From NCBI GenBank assembly GCA_963808455.1, contig CAWEHT010000230.1, positions 1 through 5,064 on the forward strand: a stretch of DNA of 5,064 nt, written 5' to 3'. Below, piece by piece: positions 1-4,440 of this stretch. The position numbers and the translations under genes were made by a program. The notes beneath the pieces were generated by a model that was given only the letters and a program-made list of their open reading frames with translations, searched no databases and was not told the DNA's origin. Position 1 is the first letter of the stretch. Every line of letters starts with the position of its first letter. The stretch is from CAWEHT01 sp963808455 (GTDB taxonomy: Bacteria > Chloroflexota > Anaerolineae > CG2-30-64-16).

Positions 1-225
1 GGCCGGGCGCAGATGATCAAGGGTGACTGGATCAAGCCGGGGGCGGCGGTGATCGACTTCGGCGTCAACTTCGTGGCTGGCGCCATGTGCGGCGACGTTG
101 ACTATGAGGCGGCGCTCGCGGTCGCGGGGCTGGTCACCCCGGTGCCCGGCGGCACCGGCCCCATGACGAACGTCATGCTAATGAAAAACGTGCTGGCGGC
201 CGCCCGCCGCGCAGTCGGCGGTTAG
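1..225 (+). CDS. folD: FolD, methylenetetrahydrofolate dehydrogenase/cyclohydrolase, C-terminal part
   Basis: This is the last 74 codons of a gene that begins before the window. FolD is a cytoplasmic bifunctional enzyme that oxidises 5,10-methylene-THF to methenyl-THF with NAD(P)+ and hydrolyses that to 10-formyl-THF, supplying one-carbon units. The fragment covers the end of the NAD(P)-binding domain: IKPGAAVIDFGVN, then GDVDYEAA, then the highly conserved signature TPVPGGTGPMTNVML followed by the terminal helix. In full-length FolD (about 280-300 residues) this signature lies close to the C-terminus, so the gene ends at the expected place. The frame is open from base 1 and stops with TAG. 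The next gene starts 63 bases downstream with no obvious promoter or terminator between them, so co-transcription is likely. The cofactor preference cannot be judged from this fragment. Confidence 0.95.
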   Translation, partial: GRAQMIKGDWIKPGAAVIDFGVNFVAGAMCGDVDYEAALAVAGLVTPVPGGTGPMTNVMLMKNVLAAARRAVGG

Positions 226-264
226 CGCAAGAACGCGAAAAGCCGGAGCGCGGAGAATGTGCGG

Positions 265-291
265 CCTCCCGCGGAAGTGGAGGTAAATGTG
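265..291 (+). promoter_or_regulatory. Ribosome binding site of the DJ-1/PfpI gene, with complementary upstream CCTCC
   Basis: GGAGG at 279-283 lies five bases before a GTG at 289, in the frame of the DJ-1/PfpI protein, and this decides the start. The in-frame ATG at 304 has no comparable site, and the ATG at 287 is in another frame. CCTCC at 265-269 is exactly complementary to the Shine-Dalgarno and could fold onto it with a nine-base loop. That pairing may be chance in GC-rich sequence. Confidence 0.5.
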
Positions 292-869
292 CTTCTCTCT
301 GGCATGCGAATCGCATTCCTGATCGGACCCGGCTTCGAGGACCTGGAATTCTGGGTCGTCTACATGCGCCTGATCGAAGAGGGCGCGCAGGTGCAGGTGG
401 TAGGCACCAAAGCCGGCGAAACATACACCAGCAAGCACGGCGGCCTGACGGCGCGCTCGCAGGTGGCTGCGGCCGACGTCAACCCCGGCCAGTTCGACGC
501 GGTCGGTCATCCCCGGGGGCTGGACTCCTGACACCATCCGCCGCAACGTGGCAATCAAGGCGCTCACCAAGGGCATCTATGACCAGGGCAAGATCGTAGG
601 GCTGATCTGCCACGCCGGGTTGGTGGGCGTTTCGGCGCGGCATCGTGGCGGGGCACCGGGCGACAGGCTCGCTGGGCATCAAGGACGACGTAGAAAATGC
701 CGGCGCCACCTGGGTTGACGTGCCGGCCTTCCGCGACGGCAACCTGGTGTGGGGCCGGGTGGTGGAGGACATCCCGGATTTCTGCCGCGAGCTGGTCACG
801 GCGCTTGCCGAAGCGCACGCCGCGCCCCGGCAGGCGGCGCGAAGCGGCGCCGATGATGCTCACGCATGA
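289..869 (+). CDS. DJ-1/PfpI family protein (YhbO/PfpI-like), interrupted by two +1 frameshifts
   Basis: The corrected product is about 192 residues, normal for PfpI/YhbO proteins, a cytoplasmic family described as proteases, glyoxalases or deglycases acting on stress-damaged molecules. Seen here: the first strand MRIAFLIGPGFEDLE with the conserved acidic residues, the HGGLTARS segment, PGGWTPDTIRRN, then the nucleophile elbow GLICHAG (Cys at about residue 107, followed by His), and a C-terminal part GATWVDVPAFRDGNLV ending in the usual FCRELVTAL helix. No single frame carries this. One extra G at 505/506 moves the frame from DAV to VIPGGW; without correction it stops at 529-531. A second extra G at 639/640 separates VSAR from IVAGHRATGS. 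Removing both gives one continuous protein ending at TGA 867-869. GTG 289 is preferred as start because GGAGG lies just upstream. Family assignment is firm; the precise activity is not. Either this is a decaying gene or, more likely, the bases are miscalled. Confidence 0.85.
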
Positions 870-877
870 GCACCCTG

Positions 878-907
878 CGCGCCTCGCGCGGCGGCGTGTG
901 AGGCGCG
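878..907 (+). repeat. GC-rich inverted repeat after the DJ-1/PfpI gene; rest of 870-1056 empty
   Basis: CGCGCCTC at 878-885 and GAGGCGCG at 900-907 can form an eight-base-pair stem with a 14-base loop, starting nine bases after the DJ-1/PfpI stop. No T-run follows, so it is not a standard intrinsic terminator. It could still stabilise the 3' end of the folD transcript. I see no gene or other structured element in the remainder of 870-1056. Confidence 0.3.
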
Positions 908-1056
908 GAAACCGGACCCCAGCGAATTGGCGCGCCGTGTCAGGCGCAGTCTCCTTCGGAAGAGCATCGGGCGCGAGGCGGGCCGGCCTGAAGGCATCGG
1001 CCCGGTAAATGACGCGCCCGAAGGTGCGCCTGGAAATTGGCAGGTTCTAAGTACTC

Positions 1057-1085
1057 TTGCACGATCGCGCGGGACAGGTTAGAAT
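1057..1085 (+). promoter_or_regulatory. Sigma70-type promoter of the lipoprotein gene
   Basis: The -35 element TTGCAC (1057-1062) and the -10 element TAGAAT (1080-1085) are separated by exactly 17 bases. Transcription would start near 1092, leaving an untranslated leader of about 38 bases with a GGGGGAAGG ribosome binding site (1120-1128) before ATG 1130. Position and spacing fit well, but no start site has been measured. Confidence 0.6.
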
Positions 1086-1129
1086 CGTTCCCGTTGACAA
1101 TCACCGTCTCACTCAGAAAGGGGGAAGGC

Positions 1130-1632
1130 ATGAGGAACCTGCTCAGGCTGTCCATGGTGCTGGCCGCGATCCTGGTGATATCGGCGTGCGGCGGCGGCAG
1201 CAAGCCAATTACCATGGCCGACGTGCCGGCCTATCCGGGCGCAGCCGAGCTCAGCCAGGGAGCAGCCAGCTCGCCGCGGTCCTGGCCAACAATGGGGCGC
1301 AGTCCGCCCAGATCAGCCAGGCCGCGGGCGTGAACAGCAAAGTGGAGCAGAAGGGGTACACGCTGCCGGCCGACGCGACCTGGGACGCGGTCAACTCCTT
1401 TTTCACCGACAAGCTCAAGGCGATGGGGTTCGCACAGGGCGCTCCAGGAGGGAACCAGGCGGGGACAGCCAACAATATACTGAACGCAGCGTTGGCCCAG
1501 GAGAACCAGGCCAACAGCCCGCTCAAGATGCAGATGTTTTCCAAAGACAAGCAGACGTTGACGGTCATGATGCTGACGGACCCCACATCCGCCAATCAGA
1601 AGACGCTCGTGCTGTCGCTCAACTCGAACTAA
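1130..1632 (+). CDS. Small secreted lipoprotein of unknown function, one frameshift
   Basis: The start ATG 1130 follows a purine-rich ribosome binding site. The N-terminus is a classic lipoprotein signal: MRNLLR, a hydrophobic core, and lipobox ISAC with the acylated Cys at residue 20, followed by a GGGS linker. The mature protein would therefore be a membrane-anchored exported lipoprotein. The first segment reads PITMADVPAYPGAAELSQ, then the frame must shift: one base appears missing between about 1256 and 1265. The protein continues as SSQLAAVLANNGAQSAQ and runs to TAA at 1630-1632. The corrected length is about 167 residues. The C-terminal half has a YTLPADATWDAV..FF...LKAMGF segment, alanine/glutamine/asparagine-rich stretches, and a last strand KTLVLSLNSN. 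It has no catalytic motif I recognise. The VPAYPGA plus YxLPxDATWDxV pattern reminds me of uncharacterised Chloroflexota lipoproteins, by memory only. It has its own promoter and terminator, so it is monocistronic. Confidence 0.8.
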
Positions 1633-1666
1633 TACAACAGACCATCAAGACGGTGATCGACGAGGA

Positions 1667-1694
1667 GGGACGGCGATGGGCCGTCCCTTCTTTT
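1667..1694 (+). terminator. Intrinsic terminator of the lipoprotein gene
   Basis: GGGACGGC (1667-1674) pairs perfectly with GCCGTCCC (1680-1687) around a five-base loop, followed directly by TTCTTTT (1688-1694). Upstream AGGA can extend the stem into the T-tract. It lies 34 bases after the stop codon of the lipoprotein gene and before the next promoter, so the two units are insulated. Confidence 0.85.
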
Positions 1695-1731
1695 GTCAAG
1701 CCCCCACGAAAGCTGAATTGCTACTCAACAT

Positions 1732-1759
1732 ACTCAACGATATCGACTCAACGATATCG
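1732..1759 (+). repeat. Tandem duplication of a 14-mer containing CGATATCG
   Basis: ACTCAACGATATCG occurs twice back to back (1732-1745 and 1746-1759) without mismatch, and a partial third copy ACTCAAC precedes it at 1723-1729. Each unit contains the eight-base palindrome CGATATCG. The block ends 26 bases upstream of the -35 element of the methyltransferase promoter, a normal position for activator or repressor sites. Function is inferred from position only. Confidence 0.75.
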
Positions 1760-1779
1760 GCAGTAACACGGCAGTAACA
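1758..1779 (+). repeat. Tandem duplication of an 11-mer, CGGCAGTAACA
   Basis: CGGCAGTAACA is present twice in direct succession (1758-1768 and 1769-1779) without mismatch. It starts within the last two bases of the preceding 14-mer repeat and ends six bases before the -35 element. An 11-base period is close to one helical turn, so a protein could contact the same DNA face twice. Replication slippage is the alternative. Confidence 0.7.
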
Positions 1780-1785
1780 ATCGAC

Positions 1786-1814
1786 TTGACGTCCCGGCGG
1801 GAAACTGCTATACT
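1786..1814 (+). promoter_or_regulatory. Near-consensus sigma70-type promoter of the methyltransferase gene
   Basis: TTGACG (1786-1791) and TATACT (1809-1814) are separated by 17 bases, each one mismatch from the consensus. Transcription should start near 1820, giving a leader of about 50 bases that contains an inverted repeat (1833-1850) and the GGGAGG ribosome binding site (1861-1866). Such a strong core promoter next to an operator-like repeat suggests expression governed by repression. Confidence 0.8.
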
Positions 1815-1832
1815 CGCATCGCGATAGTACGT

Positions 1833-1850
1833 GTTATATCGTCATATAAC
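1833..1850 (+). promoter_or_regulatory. Perfect inverted repeat, probable operator
   Basis: GTTATAT (1833-1839) and ATATAAC (1844-1850) are exact inverse complements around CGTC. The AT-rich palindrome stands out in GC-rich DNA and lies about 12-30 bases after the predicted transcription start, where a bound dimeric repressor would block RNA polymerase. The ATAT-spacer-ATAT layout resembles operators of ArsR/SmtB-type winged-helix regulators, but no regulator gene is in the window, so the binding protein is unknown. The same repeat could form an RNA hairpin in the leader. Confidence 0.6.
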
Positions 1851-1871
1851 GAAGAGTATGGGGAGGTGTGC

Positions 1872-2214
1872 ATGGCGGGCTCCTCGGTATCGGAAGATGT
1901 GGCACGCTTTGACCGCTGGTCGAGCACCTATGAAAGCTCTCCGCAGCAGCGTTGGTTCTTCGACCACATACATCGGAAGGTGCTGGACATCGTGGCCGGC
2001 ATGGTCCAGCCGGAAGTCCTGCTCGACGTGGGCTGCGGGACGGGGCGCCTGTTGCGGGCGGCCGCCCGGCGCTGGCCTTCGACCCGGTTGATCGGCGTCG
2101 ACCCGGCGCCGGGGATGTTGGACGTCGCCCGGCTGCTGACGCCGGAGGCCACGTTCCACGGCGCCTTCGCCGAGCACATGCCGCTCGACGACGGCAGCGT
2201 CGATGTCGCGCTCG
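1872..2214 (+). CDS. First methyltransferase domain of a double methyltransferase, N-terminal part up to a frameshift
   Basis: ATG 1872 is five bases after GGGAGG (1861-1866) and is preferred over GTG 1866, which overlaps that site. This 114-residue stretch is the first half of a class I (Rossmann-fold) SAM-dependent methyltransferase. After FDRWSSTYESSPQQRWFF comes motif I, LLDVGCGTGRLL (residues about 50-61), which binds SAM. Next is the acidic strand-2 end IGVDPAPGM (Asp 77, expected to hold the ribose hydroxyls) and the motif GAFAEHMPLDDGSVDVAL. The protein logically continues in the +1 frame as STVSFHHWQDQADGVREVARVLRPGG. The base G at 2214 is the likely extra one. Left uncorrected, this frame continues to 2747 as arginine/glycine-rich nonsense. 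The family includes UbiE/ArsM-like enzymes acting on small molecules or lipids; the substrate cannot be named. Confidence 0.8.
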
Positions 2215-3258
2215 AGCACAGTTTCCTTCCATCACTGGCAAGACCAGGCGGACGGCGTGCGCGAGGTCGCGCGCGTCCTGCGGCCCGGCGGCTATTTCTT
2301 CCTGACCGACATGAGCGCGCCGTCGTGGCTCATCCGACTGGGGTTCACGCACTTCTTGGACCTGGGCAGGGTCAGAGAGTTGTTCCAGGGCGCGGGCTTG
2401 CGGGTCGTGCGCCAGCAACGTATCCTGTTCAACCAGGTGCTGGTGACGGTGGCCAGGCGCGAGGGCGACGGCATCCCTTCCGAAGGGGGGAGGCAAGCGG
2501 CTGCCGAAGAGTGCGGCGGGCAAGCGGACTATGGCCTGGACGCGCCTGGGCTCGTCCGCAATTTGGCCCTGGGTGGCACGAGCGCCCTGATCGGGGTTGG
2601 CTTGCTGCGGGCGTCCTCCGCCGCGCGGCGGGGCCGGCCCGGTGGCCTCCTGGCGGCGGCCGGCCTGGCGACGAGCCTCGCCTGCTTCGGGGCGGCGGCG
2701 CGCATGCTTTACTACAGCCGGGTCGAGAAGCTGCGCCTGCGCGATAGCGTGGTGGACGCTCTCTCGCTGCGGGGAGATGAAACCGTGTTGGATGCCGGCT
2801 GCGGCGGAGGGCTGCTCCTGAACGCGGCAGCCCGGCGGCTGACTACCGGCCAGGCGGTCGGCCTGGACCTGTGGCGCGCGGCGGATCTATCAGGCAACGA
2901 GATGGCAACCGCCTGGCACAATGCTCGCTGTGAGGGCGTCGCAGGGCGGGTCCGGCTCGAGACCGGCGACATGCGGGAGATGCCCTTTCCGGCGGGCCAG
3001 TTCGACGCGGTCGTCTCCGGCATGGCCATTCACAATATCCCCGAGCCCGCGGAACGAGCGCGGGCAATCGGCGAGATCGCCCGTGTGCTGAAGCCTGGCG
3101 GCCGGGTGGCATTGCTCGATCTGGCGCATGCCAGCACATACGCCGAAACGCTGCGAAGCCTGGGCTGGACCGACGTGAGCGTGTCGAATCCTTGCCCGCT
3201 GACGCTCCTGCCGGTTCACCTTGTGAGGGCCACGAAGCCAGGCGCAGAGCCTGCTTGA
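2203..3258 (+). CDS. Remainder of methyltransferase 1, two-helix membrane segment, and complete second methyltransferase domain
   Basis: The real frame begins at about 2215; ATG 2203 is incidental, because the preceding methyltransferase half joins here after a one-base correction, giving a 461-residue protein. Numbered in that protein, residues 115-198 finish domain 1: STVSFHHW, VLRPGGYFFLTD (RPGG at 137-140), and a last strand FNQVLVTVARRE. A hydrophilic linker (about 199-218) leads to DYGLDAPGLVRN, then two hydrophobic segments (about 230-250 and 257-276) separated by the basic SSAARRGRPG turn, then YYSRVEKLRLRD. Domain 2 has motif I LDAGCGGGLLLNAAARR (Asp 307), VGLDLW, GDMREMPFPAGQFDAVVS, MAIHNI (His 387) and VLKPGGRVALLDL (KPGG at 407-410). 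The block from DYGLDAPG to the end matches a known stand-alone membrane-anchored methyltransferase family, so this looks like a fusion. No in-frame ATG lies between the domains. An indel hiding a stop near the G-rich tract at about 2480-2490 is the alternative. Substrate unknown. Confidence 0.82.
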   Translation: MSRSSTVSFHHWQDQADGVREVARVLRPGGYFFLTDMSAPSWLIRLGFTHFLDLGRVRELFQGAGLRVVRQQRILFNQVLVTVARREGDGIPSEGGRQAAAEECGGQADYGLDAPGLVRNLALGGTSALIGVGLLRASSAARRGRPGGLLAAAGLATSLACFGAAARMLYYSRVEKLRLRDSVVDALSLRGDETVLDAGCGGGLLLNAAARRLTTGQAVGLDLWRAADLSGNEMATAWHNARCEGVAGRVRLETGDMREMPFPAGQFDAVVSGMAIHNIPEPAERARAIGEIARVLKPGGRVALLDLAHASTYAETLRSLGWTDVSVSNPCPLTLLPVHLVRATKPGAEPA

Positions 3259-3398
3259 GACCAAAACGGCTTGGCCCGAAGAACGGCATCCGCTTCGGTG
3301 ACACCGAAACGGGTGCTTAGCGCCTGCCACGCCGGCTCGTCGAGCACGGTCGGGGGGGGTCGGCCTGTCTCAAGAAACTCCTGGTACGGATTCTTCAC
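3216..3398 (-). CDS. Doubtful 60-residue ORF, convergent with the methyltransferase gene
   Basis: From GTG 3398 the minus strand reads NPYQEFLETGRPPPTVLDEP, then AWQALSTRFGVTEADAVLRA and KPFWSQAG, stopping at 3216-3218. The amino-acid make-up looks protein-like rather than random. It has no good ribosome binding site, overlaps the last 43 bases of the convergent methyltransferase ORF, and its start lies within the repeat-like GATTCTTCAC sequence. It could be a small gene, the tail of a gene displaced by repeat insertion, or chance. I do not recognise a family. Confidence 0.25.
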   Translation of the reverse strand: MKNPYQEFLETGRPPPTVLDEPAWQALSTRFGVTEADAVLRAKPFWSQAGSAPGFVALTR

Positions 3399-3506
3399 TG
3401 TGGCGCGCCGTTGACAGGATGTGTGGGCACGGCCGCTCAGAATGACAATCCAAGGGTTTCTTGCGTAGCCGCATCCCGCCCGCCGGGATGGAAAACTCAG
3501 CATGAC
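3389..3506. repeat. Dispersed intergenic repeat-like sequence with two CTCAGNATGAC copies
   Basis: CTCAGAATGAC (3436-3446) and CTCAGCATGAC (3496-3506) differ at one base and start exactly 60 bases apart; GATTCTTCACTG begins at 3389. GATTCTTC followed by CTCAGAATGAC is the hallmark of short interspersed repeats that I recall between genes in many environmental bacterial genomes, including Chloroflexota. Together with a hairpin at 3472-3490 this suggests one or more degenerate repeat units filling the gap between two converging genes. The rest of 3259-3541 holds a G8 tract (about 3351-3358) and nothing else I can support. Confidence 0.5.
3472..3490. repeat. Hairpin within the intergenic repeat region
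   Basis: CATCCCG (3472-3478) and CGGGATG (3484-3490) are exact inverse complements with a five-base loop. No T-run follows on the minus strand, which would be the side terminating the response-regulator operon. On the plus strand it is followed by GAAAAC, not T-rich. It is more likely part of the repeat element than a standard terminator, though it could act as a weak bidirectional one. Confidence 0.45.
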
Positions 3507-3541
3507 AGACGCTGCTGGCGAGGGCCTTCGCTGCCCACGCA

Positions 3542-3940
3542 CTAAGCCTGCGCGGCCAGGCGTTCCTGCAGCTCGACCATCCGACGCCCCACCTCGACCC
3601 TGGCCAGCAGTTCCCCGAAAGCGAATGGCTTTGCCAGGTAGTCGTTCGCGCCCGAGTCAAGCGCCGTGATGGCGTCGGACGGGTCACCTCGGGTCGTTAG
3701 CATGATGAGGTGCGGTGGCGGGTCCGCCGGCAACGCGCGCACCCGGCGCACGACTTCCAACCCATCCATGACGGGCATCATCCAATCCAGGATGGCCAAA
3801 CGGGGCGCATCAGGTTTCTGTAATGCTGCCCAGGCCTCCTGGCCGCTGGTGGTCAACACCACCTCGTGGCCCGCCCTTTTCAGCATGGAGGCCAGAATCA
3901 TCCGGGAAGTCAAATCGTCTTCCGCGATCAGGATCCGCAT
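3542..3940 (-). CDS. Single-domain response regulator (CheY-like receiver)
   Basis: This is a complete 132-residue receiver, cytoplasmic, that would accept phosphate from a kinase or Hpt. Visible residues: the acidic pocket EDD (7-9), phospho-acceptor Asp 52 in LAILDWMMPVMDG, Thr 82/83 in IMLTTRGD, and Lys 104 in NDYLAKPF. After the receiver comes a short helix ELLARVEVGRRMVELQERLAAQA and then TAG, with no output domain. ATG 3940 follows GGAGG (3949-3953) by eight bases, which fixes the start. It lies 16 bases after the CheY-like remnant and downstream of the hybrid kinase, so it is probably the last gene of a phosphorelay operon. Relatives with the RRMVELQERLAA helix often continue into a coiled coil plus an output or sensory domain. 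The stop close to the repeat region therefore raises the possibility of a shortened C-terminus, but as a receiver it is intact. Confidence 0.92.
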   Translation of the reverse strand: MRILIAEDDLTSRMILASMLKRAGHEVVLTTSGQEAWAALQKPDAPRLAILDWMMPVMDGLEVVRRVRALPADPPPHLIMLTTRGDPSDAITALDSGANDYLAKPFAFGELLARVEVGRRMVELQERLAAQA

Positions 3941-3956
3941 GGCGCATTCCTCCGTT

Positions 3957-4080
3957 TCACGCGATCAGCCCGAACTTCTGCAATTCCGACAGAAGCCGCA
4001 CCTTCTGGATGGGCTTGAGTCAGGAGCTCGTCGAGAAGCACGAGGCTGACGAAATCATCCTCCACCACCAGCGTCTTCAT
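3957..4080 (-). pseudogene. CheY-like response regulator remnant with large internal deletion
   Basis: From ATG 4080, with GGGAGAG just upstream, the frame reads MKTLVVEDDFVSLVLLDELL, a typical receiver beginning with its acidic EDD pocket. Immediately afterwards, in the next frame, comes LKPIQKVRLLSELQKFGLIA and a TGA at 3957-3959. That is the typical end of the same receiver type, including the conserved Lys-Pro pair. Everything between, roughly 80 codons with the phospho-acceptor Asp and the Thr/Ser, is missing, and the 124-base length puts the two ends out of frame. Full-length relatives have about 120-130 residues. The two ends join at about 4017-4023. The product cannot be phosphorylated, so the gene is dead unless the deletion is an assembly error. 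It sits between the kinase and the intact response regulator, 30 and 16 bases from each. Confidence 0.8.
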
Positions 4081-4110
4081 GCCACTCTCCCGTACCGGCC
4101 GTCTGGAGGC

Positions 4111-4440
4111 CTATGCATACTCTTTCTGCATCGCACCCTGCAAGCAGACGAACTGTTCCTGCAGGTCGGGCAGGCAGGCCCTGGCAGCGGGCAAGTCGCC
4201 GGCCCTGGCCGCCTTCTCCATCTTGAAAGCCACCTCCCGCAGGCGCTCTCCGCCGACACTGGCGGATGCGCCCTTGATCGTGTGGGCCTGCCGCTCGGAG
4301 CCCGCAACGTCTTCCGCATCTATGAACCCTCTCAAAGCCTGGATCTGACGCGGCACATCCTCCAGGAAGGCGTCCGTAATCGTCTTCACCAGGTCCTCGT
4401 CACCCATCATGCGCTCCAGCATGCCTTGCCGGTCGAACAC
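4111..4440 (-). CDS. Histidine phosphotransfer (Hpt) domain, C-terminal end of the hybrid kinase
   Basis: About 109 residues, beginning VFDRQGMLERMMGDEDLVKT and running through AFLEDVPRQIQALR to the phosphorylation motif ERQAHTIKGASASVGGERLR, with the phospho-accepting His encoded at 4282-4284. Then come FKMEKAARAGDLPAA and the final helix ending MQKEYA and TAG. Hpt domains shuttle phosphate from an attached receiver to another receiver. The frame is open up to 4587, but upstream of 4440 it overlaps the second receiver of the kinase and is not real coding there. The receivers are read in the neighbouring frame, so one base is probably missing in the linker between about 4430 and 4500. Correcting that gives the usual order kinase-receiver-receiver-Hpt. 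A separately translated Hpt from ATG 4422 is possible but has no clear ribosome binding site and would lose part of the first helix. Confidence 0.88.
   Translation of the reverse strand: MFDRQGMLERMMGDEDLVKTITDAFLEDVPRQIQALRGFIDAEDVAGSERQAHTIKGASASVGGERLREVAFKMEKAARAGDLPAARACLPDLQEQFVCLQGAMQKEYA

Noticed and set aside
878..907. Intrinsic terminator after the DJ-1/PfpI gene
   Set aside because: The stem is good but has a 14-base loop and is followed by GAAACC, with no T-run.
1094..1099. TTGACA as -35 box for the lipoprotein gene
   Set aside because: A -10 at 17-base spacing would fall at about 1117-1122, in the AAAGGG ribosome-binding region, which is not -10-like. The 1057-1085 pair fits much better.
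2210..2222. Programmed ribosomal frameshift in the methyltransferase gene
   Set aside because: There is no slippery heptamer, and several unrelated genes show the same kind of one-base break, which fits sequence error better.
1834..2523. 229-residue ORF on the minus strand opposite the methyltransferase
   Set aside because: Arginine/proline/alanine-rich composition without motifs, lying opposite a strand with clear SAM-binding motifs. It is a by-product of GC-rich codon usage.
1866..2747. Single 293-residue methyltransferase as read without correction
   Set aside because: After 2214 the translation turns into arginine/glycine-rich nonsense, while the conserved second half of the fold (STVSFHHW, LRPGG) lies in the next frame.
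3294..3308. TTCGGTG-A-CACCGAA inverted repeat as terminator of the methyltransferase gene
   Set aside because: The arms are separated by one base, leaving only about a five-pair stem when folded, and no T-run follows. It may be a chance palindrome or part of the doubtful minus-strand ORF.
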